From the NCBI RefSeq assembly GCF_905171765.1, contig NC_053390.1, positions 212,541,359-212,605,358 on the forward strand: a DNA stretch of 64,000 nt. Reading direction: 5' to 3'. Every line of letters starts with the position of its first letter. Positions within the stretch are counted from its first letter, which is position 1. The notes below the pieces were generated by a model, which saw nothing but the letters and a program-made list of their open reading frames with translations, was not told the DNA's origin and ran no database searches. Positions 34,353 through 45,822 of the stretch are shown one piece after another. Source of the stretch: Bufo bufo (Eukaryota > Chordata > Amphibia > Anura > Bufonidae). Made by a program: the position numbers and the translations under genes.

Positions 34353-35757
34353 TTAGAGACATCATCCAGGAATATCTTGTAGAAGGGGAGTGTGGCTCTT
34401 ACCGACCTCTAATCGCTTTATGACCCCCTGGACCTCCTGCAAGGTTATCTCCCTTTCCAGGGTATCCCTATCAGCCATAGAGAGCTTGTGGCCTAGTAGG
34501 TTCAAGATATAGTCTCTGATTTTCTTAGTCTTAAGGTCTGGGTAGAGCTGCAAATTTCCCCTTCTAGAGGTTATATAGAGCCTCGTAGTAGTATTGGAAT
34601 TTCTGTAGGATGTCCCTTGTGGCATGAATGCAACCTCCCTCCCTATAGTTAAGGGTGTGGATGTAAGAGGTAGTTTGTCTGGACCTCAACATCCTTGCCA
34701 ATCATCTACCGCTCTTGTTTCCTTGTCCATAAAAAAGCCTATTGAGCTTGTCTCTAGCTCCTAAATATTTTTGGTCAATCAGTTTCCTAAGGGTCGTCCT
34801 TGTGTCACACAGCTCCCGGTAGTCTTCAGAAGAGAGGGAACCTTTATGTCTCCTCTCCAGTACAGATAACTTTTGAAGGAGTTTTTGAATCTCTGCAGAC
34901 CGCATTTTCTTAAGTCTAGAGGCGTGCGATATGAGTCTACCCCATACCACACATTTCAGGGCTTCCCATTGGATCGTGGGACCAGAGAAATCCACTGCAT
35001 GCACCTCCACAAATTCCAAAATAGCAGATCTAACATCTGTCACGCAGACATGGTCTCTGAGCAGGGCCGGCGCCAGCACCCAGCATACCCGGGCAAGTGC
35101 CGGGGCCCACTGCGCTGCTATGAGCTCTTCTATCAATACAGAGGGGGGTATGGTCAGGGAACTCTTCAAGCTGCTGCTGGATGCTGTAGATCAACAGCTT
35201 CATACTATTTTGTTGTTTTACTGCCTCATTAAGCAGTTTGCCTCCATACCTGCCCCCCATATCCTGTCCCATCTCATCCTCATGGATCCCCTGCTGTCTC
35301 CTTTCCTCCCTCATGTATCCAGAGCTCCTGTTTCACCCTATCTCTAATTGCTGCCCTGCACAGACCTCCTGCCCCTACTTCTTGTATGAATCCCCCTCAG
35401 AGCCCCTTCCACCTACTTGCTGTGTCCACCCCTCCTATCCATCCAGGGCCCCGGTCACCTGTCTCACTCCTCTGCCTCTCATTATTGTGGTGTGTAAACC
35501 TCATGCACCATAAGGACCTTCTAATGTCACAGTGTCACGTGACTGTGTCCCCCACCCCATACTGTGCCCCCTTATACCCTTTCATCCAGTCACTGTATGG
35601 TGGTGCTATCCAGTTACTGTATGGCGGTTTTATCCGGTCACTGTATGGAAGTATCCAGTCACTGTATGGTGGTGTTATACAATAACTATCTAGGCCACAA
35701 CACCGTCCGTGGGTAGAACTAGGCCCATTTGTTGAGGAGTGGGTCTTTCATCTAATG

Positions 35758-35904
35758 CAGGGATGCTCAACCTGTGGCCCTCCAGCTGTTGTAAAACTAC
35801 AACTCCCACAATGCCCTTCTGTAGGATGATAGCTGTAGGCTGTCAAGGAATGATGGGAGTTGTAGTTTTGCAACAGCTGGAGGGCCACAGGTTTAGCATG
35901 CCTG
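35758..35904. mobile_element. hAT miniature element
   Basis: Starts CAGGGATGCTCAACCTG and ends CAGGTTTAGCATGCCTG. A perfect 8-bp duplication, ATCTAATG, flanks it (35750-35757, 35905-35912). The arms carry CTCCAGCTGTTG and ACTACAACTCCCA. Confidence 0.93.
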
Positions 35905-36711
35905 ATCTAATGAGTCTCCCCCTCTTACCAGCACTGTGCCACACCATAGGCACCGTCTACCTACTGGTGAAGCTTGAAACCTAGCTGTATCATAAGCTGG
36001 ATTTTTGCAGTATCAATTACTTGCATTTTTGATACAATGCCCTGTTTCCCCTGATGAGATTTTTTTTTTAAACATGCATGTAGGGACTAACTACTATAGG
36101 GCAAACTAGGGCCAGTTTATTTAGGGAAAGGTTCCGGACAGGGTCGCTCTTGTCAGGGCGGGTGCTCTGTGGTTAGGTCATCAGGGCCAGAGTGGCACCT
36201 CAATTATACGGCTATATTAGGGACTTACAGTCCTCCTTTTGCCCTGCCTGCAACCTTTCCCTTATTTATCCCTCTGGATACCTTCATCTTGCCTATTGGG
36301 AGAATCCAGTTCTGGAAACTTACAACTGAGTGGTAGGACAACTGGCTATTATTTCAAGTGCCGCCGTGCACTATTATCACTATTAATTCTAAAGCATCTT
36401 GTTTCCAATTATTGATTTATTTTGTGATGCCTTATTCTGACAAGCTTTTTTTTGCTTGTTTTTGTTTTTAATTGTGTATCATGAGGGCCATCTATTTTAT
36501 TATTCATGATTAACAATAACTGTATCCCCTTCCCTGCCCACGCCACCTTTTTTAGACCTGGCATGAGTGGGGAAAAGTTGCAGATTGCGGCGCAAAGGAC
36601 CCGGCCACAATCTTTGTCAGAAATTCACCTAATATAGGCGTGATGTGAACTCACCGGGGGTTGCGTACAAAAATTTGCTGTGGGGCCCAGTCAGTTCTAG
36701 CTAGTGATGGC

Positions 36712-36990
36712 CTCTTACACAGTATAATGACCTCAGTGCCCCCCATTTAGTATAATGATCCCCAATAACCCTCCATTCAGTATAATGACCCCCAGTGACC
36801 CTATATAGTATAATGACCCCCAGTGCCCCCTCCATACAGTATAACCCCCAGTGTGGGGGCCACTGGGGGGGGGGGGGTCATTGTTCTGAATGGGGGCAAC
36901 GGAGGGTCATTATTCTGAATGGAAGGCCACGGGGGGGGGGGTCATTATACTGTGTGGGGGGCCACTGGGGGGTCATTATACTGTATGGTG
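36712..36990. repeat. Short direct and inverted repeats of a GTATAATGACC word
   Basis: The word CAGTATAATGACCCCCAGTG recurs about every 27 bp and then appears inverted (GGTCATTATACTGT) after a G-run near 36870. The two halves can form a long hairpin. Confidence 0.75.
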
Positions 36991-37237
36991 CAAGGGACCG
37001 ATTTGTGAATGGTTATAGAGACCCCTCTGGCTTCGGAATCGGCGAATGTGCTATGGGACCACACCGAGAAAAAACAATTCCTGCAAGAGAGAACGTGTCT
37101 CAATTTAAAAGTGCGTTTCCTGCTGGAGGGCTATAGCAACCTTCTGCTTATGAAAGTTATACAGGATTTGGTTCCTCTTGGCGGGCTCATTCAAGCCATT
37201 CACATTGCATGAGCATATTTTGATAGAAGCCATATTT

Positions 37238-39624
37238 CTATAGGGAAAAGCATAATCACCATCATTGTATATCAGGGATTAGAAAGGGGTGGGAAGAACA
37301 AAGGTGGGGGGCGGAACAAACAAAGGGAAACAAACAGCTCACTGTAACACATGTGAACCAACAGAGTGAGATACAAATACCAAGCAAATCACCCCTCTGC
37401 TACCACTATCAAAGCAAGGGGGAAATGAAAGCATCGACTAAGCTATCCAACAGTTAACGAACAAATACAGTACACAGCTATATTCATCTGCAAGACGGGG
37501 GTTTCCCTGGGGTGACCAGAAAACGGTGAGAGAGGATCCCCCCCCCCCTTGAGAAGTATAGGCAGTAGGTCAAGTAAAACATTGTAAAGAGTAGAACATA
37601 TTTCACATGGTCTTCCGCTGTTTAGATGAGCGCAGGGACACCTGAGATCACTGCTCTCTCGGGGTACCTTCATGAAATTTTGTACACACCACCACAGTAT
37701 GGCTGGATCAGTGGTGGTAATCATACTTACCTGATTCCTGCTACTAGGTTCCTTCTCCATCTTTGCCCTTCCAGCACTAGGGGGCATAAAGAGGAACTAG
37801 GAGGGTGCAGCTCGTGGGGAGAAGTCTGAGTGCCCCCACAAGAGATATGATAGATTCTAAGGTAAGCCTGTAGTTCACAAGATATCAGCCACATAGGAGA
37901 GACTGATCTCCACAGGAGAAAGTTCTGGACAGGTGTTTACATGACAAAGCTGCCCATAATGGATGCAACTGAGCTAGGATGAATATTGCTGATGAGTTAC
38001 CACATCGTATTCTATGTTGGGGAAAAAAACGAAACCATTTGTTGCAATACTTCTTTAAATGAATGGATGCATGCCTGTTATAATGATTTGCCTGAATACT
38101 GTGTGGTACTAAATTATGAAAATGTCAGGCGCACATCTGTACATGCTCATTAAAATAAAGCTTATGTATATTTATCACTCAACACACTGAAAAACTGTGT
38201 GAGATAAACATTATCTGACCAGAGGTCAATCCGATAAAGCAGGGTACTGCCGGCGTTATTAAATGATAAATCACATTACTCTGGTCTCTGCTAATCCATG
38301 AGATTGCCAGATGCTGCCGTTATCTGGTTAATTGTAATACAATTTGTGCCACTATAAAACAGTTACCGCCACTATTACAACCATATATACTTCCAACTAT
38401 TGTGCAGCAAAACATTACATATGATACTGCAATTTACATAGTATTTGCATTAGAGCGTTACATAAAAGCAAGTGAAATGAGAGGATCAGAAACATTAAAA
38501 GTACATGAATTTGTGATATCATCAGCAACACTACAGAGAGATACAATTTCTATAAGGAAATAACCGATATCAAGAAGATATGTAGAATCTCATATTAGTT
38601 ACTTATTAGTTACAACAGTCGGTCTGCATTGTTAACTACTTGCCTACTGCCACATGACTATACAGATCATGGTGGTAGGCTGTTAACTGTAACCTGACGC
38701 ATAAAAGTATCAGGTTACCTTACAATCTGCTGGCTCTGCAGATCACTGTGAACTCACAGTTACTAGACAGCCAGAGAACAAACAAAATTGAAAAATAGGC
38801 CGCCAAACTATAATGCACTCCAGTCATTTAAGGTCTTGCTGAGGGCCCAAACAAGATGCAAAAAGCACATGTAGGGTATCATTGTAAACAGCAGAATTAT
38901 AGGAATGTGTGGAAATGTGTGTTTTTCCAAGGACACATGGTGAAAGTGAAAAGTATGCACTGAATCAAGCAATTTGTGGGGGGGGGGGGGGGGGAGGAAT
39001 ATTTTTTTCCACCCAATAATATACATTTTTCCTTAAAAGATAAATACTTTTTAACATAAAAAGTCAGTAGTCACTTTGAAGGTGCTTCTAATGTTTTGGC
39101 ACTGTACAATATCTGTTCTGACAGTATGGTGCCATAAAACCAGAAATAGAAAAATAGGCCTCCAAAATGTACTTCAGTCCTTTGAAGGCTTGCGGGAAGC
39201 CAAAGCAAGGTGTAAAAAGCACATATATTGTATCATTGCAAATGACAGAAGGCCCCCGGATCAGAGCATTTTAGAAAAAAAAAAAAAAATGCTATTTTCA
39301 TTTTCTCCACCTAATTCCATTCAATTTCCTAAAAAGGCAAAAGCTTAAAACATCCAAATTTCCCAAAGAGGAAAACCTCACGTTTTAAAATGTAGTCACT
39401 TTGTGGGTGTTTCTAATGTTTTAGTACCGTGGACAGGATCCTCCTTCAAAAGTTTCGAAGCACAGCGCCAGAAACCAGGTGAGAAACCAGCATGTAAACA
39501 TCAATTAGTATTAGCAGTAAGCATAAAAAAACCAAGTGACATCCACGTCGATTGTTTAAATTACTAGCTGCCTGTATGTGCTGTTCCCAGCACATGTGCA
39601 GGTAGTAATAAATAGTGGCCAACC
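37238..39624. other. Unassigned DNA downstream of the L1-b start
   Basis: The first few hundred bases may be the L1 region before ORF2. The rest is AT-rich with several homopolymers (a G-run near 38979), and two similar blocks near 38820 and 39170 that share GCAAGATGCAAAAAGCACAT-type words, pointing to a repeated old element. No gene is supported. Confidence 0.4.
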
Positions 39625-40395
39625 TCTTTAACCCCTATACGTCATAATGTGTGAGGGAATGTATGGAGTGGGCCCCTGCAGCAGGCCCGCTCCATACACG
39701 TCGGGTGCTGGTTGTATCATACAGCCGGCACCCGCCCACACTGACAGGAAGCGGCGATCGTGCCGCACCCGTCATTTAATCCCTCAGGTCCGGTGATCAA
39801 CATTTATCGCGGCACCTGTGAGTGAAGACAGAGGGATGTAGATCCCTCTGCCTTCCGATCGGAGCCCCCGCAGTAAAATCACAGGGCTCCGATCGGTTGC
39901 CATGGCAGCCTGGACGCTGCTGAAGCGATCCAGGCCTGACATGGCTTTCTCCATACTGAGCTATGCACGAGGCATAGCTCAGAATGGAGTGTGCGAAAAG
40001 CCTATTCACACTGATAGAGATCTATTAGGGTTATTAGGAGAGGGGATCAAAAGATCCCATGTCCCATGTACTAGGCCCCTATGGGTGCTAATAAACAAAG
40101 TTAAAAAAAAAAATTGAAAAAACCCCACTATATTAAACGTTTAAATCACCCCCCTTTCCCACACAAAAAATATATAAACAAAAAAAAGAAAAACGCACCA
40201 TTCGCCATTTTTTTTGTCATCTTGTCCCCCCCAAAAAATTAAATAATAGTGATCAAAAAGACTTACATACTAGAAAAAAGATACCAATAAAAAAAATAGT
40301 TTGTTATGCAAAAAACAAGCCCTCATACAGCTCTGTAGACAGAAATATAAAAAAAAAAAAGTTATGGCTGTCAGAATATGGCAATGCACAGAAAA
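39625..40395. repeat. Old AT-rich repeat, left part, split by DIRS-2
   Basis: Starts TTTAACCCCTATACGTCAT and runs through GTTATGGCTGTCAGAATATG up to the DIRS-2 end. The continuation is at 60683-61036, ending CCTTAATGGGTTAAG. Similar sequence borders DIRS-1. Confidence 0.65.
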
Positions 40396-40535
40396 GATGA
40401 TAATTACTTACCGGTAATTGGATTTTCCATTTAGCCTCCACAACGGCACTTAGCAGGAGGATACCCCGCCTCCCAGGGACAGGAAACAACGTGGAGAACT
40501 AACCTTTAAAAGCCTCCTCCCCTTTACCTTCTCCA
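40396..40535. repeat. DIRS-2 left inverted terminal repeat
   Basis: Starts GATGATAATTACTTACCGG. The part from GCCTCCACAACGGCAC to CCTTTACCTTCTCCAG is complementary to the right end. Confidence 0.85.
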
Positions 40536-40714
40536 GTAAGTATCCGAGAACTCAAGATGATGCAGAAAAAACGACTTTATTGTAGCACCCTGATCAACAA
40601 AAGAAAAAATCAAGCGAGCACAGTGTATGGCCATTAGGACACATTAACTGATAAACAAAATATAGACAATCTCTCAGAAAGGACATCAAAAAACAAGTAA
40701 GGGTGGGTAAAAAT

Positions 40715-40800
40715 CCCAGTGCCGTTGTGGAGGCTAAATGGAAAATCCAATTACCGGTAAGTAACAATCTTTTCCATACGCCTCCCCAACAGCACTGAGC
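40715..40800. repeat. DIRS-2 internal complementary region
   Basis: Joins the complement of the left end (GAGGCTAAATGGAAAATCC, TTACCGGTAAG) to the complement of the right end (TTTTCCATACGCCTCC), as in DIRS-1. Confidence 0.85.
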
Positions 40801-40830
40801 AGGAGGACTAGCTGAGAAATCACTAGCCAT

Positions 40831-40959
40831 TTAGGGTGGGACTACAGCGGATAGCACTTTCCGGCCAAAGGAAAGGTACCTGTTGGAAGCAACGTCCAGT
40901 CTGTAATGCCTGAAGAACGTGTTAGGATTGGACCAGGTGGCTGCTTGGCATATCTGGCT
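40831..40959 (-). pseudogene. DIRS-2 recombinase C-terminus with catalytic tyrosine
   Basis: Reads ICQAATWSNPNTFFRHYRLDV and ends AVVPP before the stop at 40831-40833. The HYRLD tyrosine is the nucleophile. This exon-like piece was separated from the rest of the recombinase (from 50855) by the inverted-arm element. Confidence 0.85.
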
Positions 40960-41137
40960 CAGTGAAGCAGAGAGAAAGTATGAGGGTCAGACGGATCTAT
41001 TGGAAAGGATTCCACTAGATCTGAAAGACTTGAGGCGCCTCGGGTTTGTAGGAGTGGGGTGAAAAGAAGGTTGGGTGCTAGATACTAGAGGCTGCTCCGG
41101 GTTTAGTCAGGTCGACAAGGGTGTCTGCCTGTAAAGG

Positions 41138-41356
41138 ATATGGTAGTATGCCAAAATAGGGGGACTGGTGGGTGGAGATACCCTCCAGGTCTCACCTATT
41201 TTTGAATAAACCCTTTTGGGCGCCAATAGTGGTTGATCGATAATGGTGGGTTGGTGTTGAGCTATTTAGGTGTGTAATAGGTTTTGTATCAGCATTACAT
41301 TTGTAAAAAAGTGAAAGTGTATAGAGATATCAATGTGTATGAAAAAAATGTATATA
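41138..41356 (+). repeat. Left inverted arm, outer half
   Basis: ATATGGTAGTATGCCAAAAT through GAAAAAAATGTATATA; complementary to 50624-50842. It continues after the Tc1 insertion at 44662-44857. Confidence 0.88.
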
Positions 41357-41504
41357 CACTCACCTAAAGAATTATTAGGAACACCTGTTCTATTTCTCAT
41401 TAATGCAATTATCTAGTCAACCAATCACATGGCAGTTGCTTCAATGCATTTAGGGGTGTGGTCCTGGTCAAGACAATCTCCTGAACTCCAAACTGAATGT
41501 CAGA

Positions 41505-42266
41505 ATGGGAAAGAAAGGTGATTTAAGCAATTTTGAGCGTGGCATGGTTGTTGGTGCCAGACGGGCCGGTCTGAGTATTTCACAATCTGCTCAGTTACTG
41601 GGATTTTCACGCACAACCATTTCTAGGTTTTACAAAGAATGGTGTGAAAAGGGAAAAACATCCAGTATGCAGCAGTCCTGTGGGCAAAAATGCCTTGTGG
41701 ATGCTAGAGGTCAGAGGAGAATGGGCCGACTGATTCAAGCTGATAGAAGAGCAACGTTGACTGAAATAACCACTCGTTACAACCGAGGTATGCAGCAAAG
41801 CATTTGTGAAGCCACAACACGCATAACCTTGAGGCGGATGGGCTACAACAGCAGAAGACCCCATCGGGTACCACTCATCTCCACTACAAATAGGAAAAAG
41901 AGTCTACAATTTGCACGAGCTCACCAAAATTGGACTGTTGAAAACTGGAAAAATGTTGCCTGGTCTGATGAGTCTCGATTTCTGTTGAGACATTCAAATG
42001 GTAGAGTCCGAATTTGGCGTAAACAGAATGAGAACATGTATCCATCCTCTGATGGCTACTTCCAGCAGGATAATGCACCATGTCACAAAGCTTGAATCAT
42101 TTCAAATTGGTTTCTTGAACATGACAATGAGTTCACTGTACTAAAATGGCCCCCACAGTCACCAGATCTCAACCAAATAGAGAATCTTTGGGATGTGGTG
42201 GAACGGGAGCTTCGTGCCCTGGATGTGCATACCTCAAATCTCCATCAACTGCAAGATGCTATCGTG
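41505..42266 (+). pseudogene. Tc1-A transposase, interrupted
   Basis: The start is MGKKGDLSNFERGMVVGARR, with a paired helix-turn-helix DNA-binding region (ISQSAQLLGFSRTTISRFYK; MGRLIQADRRATLTEI). Catalytic blocks are WSDESRF, then GYFQQDNAPCHK, then WPPQSPDLNQIENLWD. Against the family, roughly 45 residues are missing between the first two blocks, since RIWRKQNENM runs directly into YPSSDGYF. A TGA follows CHKA near 42092. The hAT element at 42267 cuts the C-terminus, whose remaining bases continue at 43558. Confidence 0.93.
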
Positions 42267-43549
42267 CAGTGCTTTAAGTGGGCCAAAAGAGGTGCCGGTA
42301 CTCTATTAGGCGCCGGTGCTCCCCCCCCCTGCACATCAGACCCCCCCATCACACACATATATATTAGTTCCTCTATGTACCAGTACAGTACCCCCCCCAC
42401 CACCGCACATTCGTTCCTCTCTGTACCAGTACCCCCCTGCACATCAGACCCCCCCCCCCCCACTCATCACACACACACACACATTAATTCCTCTCTGTAC
42501 CAGTACCCCCCTGCCAGGGGGGGTACTGGTACAGAGAGGAATTAATGTGTGTGTGTGTGTGATGAGGGGGGGGTCTGATGTGCAGGGGGGTACTGGTTCA
42601 GAGAGGAACGAATGTGCGGTGGTGGGGGGGGGGGGGTACTGGTACATAGAGGAACTAATATATATGTGTGTGATGGGGGGTCTGATGTGCAGAGGGGTAC
42701 TGGTACAGAGAGGCACTAATGTGTGGTGGTGGTGGGGGGGGGGGGGGTACTGGTAAAGAGAGGAACTAATGTGTGTGATGAGGGGGGGGGGGTCTGATGT
42801 GCAGGGGGGTACTGGTACAGAGAGGAACGAATGTGCGGTGGTGGGGGGGGGGGTCCTGGTACATAGAGGAACTAATATATATGTGTGTGATGGGGGGGTC
42901 TGATGTGCAGGGGCCCCCTACACATCAGACCCACCCATCAGACACATATATATTAGTTCCTCTATGTACCAGTACCCCCCCCCCCCCCCACCCCCGCACA
43001 TTCGTTCCTCTCTGTACCAGTACCCCCCTGCACATCAGACCCCCCCCCCCCCTCATCACACACATTAATTCCTCTCTGTACCAGTACCCCCCTGCCAGGG
43101 GGGGGGGGGGTACTGGTACAGAGAGGAACTAATGTGTGTGGGGGGAGGGGGGGTGCCTGTCACTCACCAGTACTCTTCAGAAGTTGGATTCCAAAGCAAA
43201 GTCGATGTTCTTTGCTGCACCGTCCGACTCCTGACTCCAAGGAGGACCAGTCACTGGTCGCCGCACTGATCGCTCCTCAGTCACAGGCGCGCGGGAAGGA
43301 GTTGACGTCACCTAACGTGAGGTCAACTCCCTGCCTGCGCCAGCCTGAGCCGTACTCTGCAACGACCCGCCCCCCTCCACTAGCTGCCCAGCCAACGACA
43401 TTAGGGAGGAGATACTGCCAGCTCTCCGCTGCGCTCCGGTACCGGAAACCCACGTACTGGGCGCACGGAGAGGTGCTGGTACTCTCCAGGGCAATTTTTG
43501 GAAGTGGCGGTACTGAGTACCGCCGCGTTCCGGCCCACTTCAAGCACTG
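42267..43549. mobile_element. hAT element with G/C-tract palindromic interior
   Basis: Starts CAGTGCTTTAAGTGGGCC and ends GGCCCACTTCAAGCACTG. A perfect 8-bp duplication, CTATCGTG, flanks it (42259-42266, 43550-43557). The interior is a scrambled set of direct and inverted copies of a block around CCTCTCTGTACCAGTACCCC and CACATCAGACCCCCC. No transposase was found. Frames of 88-148 codons inside are low-complexity. Confidence 0.9.
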
Positions 43550-43557
43550 CTATCGTG

Positions 43558-43624
43558 TCAATATGGGCGAACATTTCTAAAGAATACTATCAGCACGTTG
43601 CTGAATCAATGCCATGTAGAATTA
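43558..43624 (+). pseudogene. Tc1-A transposase end and 3-prime region
   Basis: The sequence resumes after the hAT element with TCAATATGGGCGAACATTTC and leads to GAATCAATGCCATGTAGAAT, corresponding to the transposase C-terminus and then the Tc1 3-prime side, which is itself broken by the Harbinger-like element. Confidence 0.6.
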
Positions 43625-44583
43625 GGCTGCGTTCACACGGGCGAGATTTCCGCGCGGGTGCAATGCGGTAGGTGAACGCATTGCACCCGCACTGAATCCG
43701 GACCCATTCATTTCAATGGGGCTGTTCAGTTGAGCGATGATTTTCACGCATTACTTGTGCGTTGCGTGAAAATCGCAGCATGCTCTATATTCTGTTTTTC
43801 ACGCAACGCAGGCCCCATAGAAGTGAATGGGGTTGTGTGAAAATCGCAAGCATCCGCAAGCAAGTGCGGATGCGGTGCGATTTTCACGCATGGTTGCTAG
43901 GAGACAGTCTATTCACTGTATTATTTTCCCTTATAACATGGTTATAAAGGGAAAATAATAGCATTCTGAATACAAAATGCTTAGTACAATAGCGCTGGAG
44001 GGGTTAAAAAAAATAAACAAATTAACTCACCTTCTCCTCTTGATCGCGTAGTTCCCAGTCTCTTCTGATGAGCTGTCGGCTAAAGGACCTTTGGTGACGT
44101 CAGATCACATGCTCCAATCACATGGTCCATCACTGTGGTGATGTACCATGTGATTGGAGCATGTGATCTGACGTCACCAAAGGTCCTTTAGCCGACAGCT
44201 CATCATTAACGAAGTAAAGAAGAGACCGGGAACTACGCGGAGGAGGTGAGTTAATTTTTTAATTTTTTTTAACCCTCAATTGATCACCTACTATGCATTC
44301 TGTATTCAGAATGCTATTATTTTCCCTTATAACCATGTTATAAGGGAAAATAATACAATCTACAGAACACCGATCCCAAGCCCGAACTTCTGTGAAGAAG
44401 TTCGGGTCTGTGTACCACAGTCGGTTTTTTATCACGCGCGTGCAAAAAACATTGCACCCGCGCGATAAAAACTGAACATCGGAACGCAATCGCAGTCAAA
44501 ACTGACTGCAATTGCATTCCTACTCGCGCGGGTTTGCCGCGACACACCGGGACGCATCCGGACACGCTCGTGTGAACCCAGCC
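43625..44583. mobile_element. PIF/Harbinger-like element inside Tc1-A
   Basis: Starts GGCTGCGTTCACACGGGCG and ends CGCTCGTGTGAACCCAGCC; TTA flanks both sides (43622-43624, 44584-44586). It is a long palindrome with TGACGTCA at 44095-44102 and 44169-44176 around the dyad. Same family as 3576-4483. Confidence 0.85.
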
Positions 44584-44661
44584 TTAAAGCAGTTCTGAAG
44601 GCAAAAGGGGGTCCAACACCGTATTAGTATGGTGTTCCTAATAATTCTTTAGGTGAGTGTA

Positions 44662-44857
44662 TATACACATATATACAAAAAAAATATATATTTTTACATA
44701 AAAGATCTAAAGATTGTACACATATATAAATTCTGCAAAAAAGATTAAAAGATTGTACACATAGGTAGGATCACTGCATGCCGTCTCGAGTGCCTAAGAG
44801 ACCGTGTTCTGCAGTATCGTACACGATATAGTTTGGTACAGTTAGGCAAATCAATAG
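44662..44857 (+). repeat. Left inverted arm, inner half
   Basis: Runs from TATATACACATATATAC to CAATAGGTAA. It is complementary to 48859-49057, including CTGCATGCCGTCTCGAGTGC and GTACACGATATAGTTTGGTA. Confidence 0.88.
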
Positions 44858-44959
44858 GTAATATTGATTATACCCAAACCACATTTTAAATACATATGTC
44901 TCTGATCGTTACCCCGAGATAAACAACCCGACCATTTCTATTTTAAGTGACACATTTAT

Positions 44960-45001
<42 letters not shown>

Positions 45002-45480
45002 TTTTTTTTTCATCCATTTTATTTTCACCCGTTTATATCTAATTTTAATTTTTTTTAATTATTTATTTTTTAATATAATTTTTATTATTTTTGAAATATT
45101 TCTCATTTATTTATAAATTCTGTTCATGGCGTACCCCATTAACACACCCAAATAAAGGTTAACAGCCCCCCTCCTCTCGTTCCCACTGATACTCGCCAAC
45201 TATTAGCCCCACATCTCTTTACCCTGATCCCAACACGATATTAGAATAAAGCAAGATAGATTTTATGGGACCCTTATATATGGCATATTATATTTATGCC
45301 ACCACATAAGTTCTTTTAATACAATCCTTCTTATTATACCCAAATGCCCAGTCTATGTACCCCAGAGATGAATCTACCCCACTATACACAATATCATGAA
45401 GCTCGATTTGACCATACAGCTTAAACAGCAAAAAGATCCACACAAAAAAAGTAGTGAAAGCAAAGATCGCGAAAACCGGA
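44858..45480. other. AT-rich interior of the inverted-arm element
   Basis: Contains a TA microsatellite near 44973-44996 and T-rich DNA. No coding region. Confidence 0.5.
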
Positions 45481-45484
45481 AGTC

Positions 45485-45612
45485 CCACATGCGTTCCAGC
45501 TTGGAACGCAAAGCCGAACTTCCGGACACGCGCACCGCACATAGAAAGAAATCAAGGAAACCAACCACTAGACCGGACGCTACGATGCGTTCCAGCTTGG
45601 AACGCACCAACT
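45485..45612. repeat. Two direct copies of a 19-bp hairpin word
   Basis: TGCGTTCCAGCTTGGAACGC occurs at about 45490 and 45586, each a perfect palindrome, separated by roughly 97 bp within similar CCGGA-containing surroundings. Confidence 0.75.
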
Positions 45613-45822
45613 TCCAGTTATGCGCAAAAGCGCAGCCGGACACTCCCCCCTTCCGGCCGGCCGCACAGATCGGCTAGAGATGCCCTCTACCACACATGGG
45701 CGGTCCCCCAATGCAACTTTGGCACCGTTTTTTCGTTTTTTGGCGCCCTTTTGACAATTAGTGGCCATTTTAACAAACATTAAAATGGGACAATACCTGT
45801 GATTATACACAGGGACACTATT

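Larger units (their letters stand above)
35062..36994. other. Insertion separating L1-b segments
   Basis: Begins CAGGGCCGGCGCCAGCAC directly at the L1 break, like a hAT end, but no matching right end was found. It contains C-rich sequence, direct repeats of CACTGTATGG near 35590-35670, the hAT element at 35758-35904, and the repeats at 36712-36990. Frames across 34873-35685 show no domain. Confidence 0.45.
33018..37237 (-). pseudogene. L1-b: L1-clade ORF2, fragmented
   Basis: Two parts of one LINE ORF2. The start lies near 37235, ATG followed by ASIKICSCNVNGLN, the opening of an APE-type endonuclease. It continues to WSHSTFADSEARGVSITIHK near 37000. The second part runs from 35061 to 33018: an inter-domain region (ILEFVEVHAVDFSGPTIQWE), then RT blocks DAEKAFDRVDWVVL, NGTRQGCPLSPLLY and IQADDLLVYC. 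The usual FADD box reads QADD here. About 180 residues of the endonuclease are absent, and the copy has no 3-prime tail. Two younger elements interrupt it. Confidence 0.85.
41357..44659 (+). mobile_element. Tc1-like transposon A
   Basis: Starts CACTCACCTAAAGAATTATT and ends with its exact complement, flanked by TA (41355-41356, 44660-44661). It is expanded by two later insertions (42267-43549 and 43625-44583). The transposase gene is broken. Confidence 0.93.

Noticed and set aside
42195..43580. Several 70-148-codon frames in the hAT element
   Set aside because: Low-complexity translation of C- and G-tracts with mirrored blocks.
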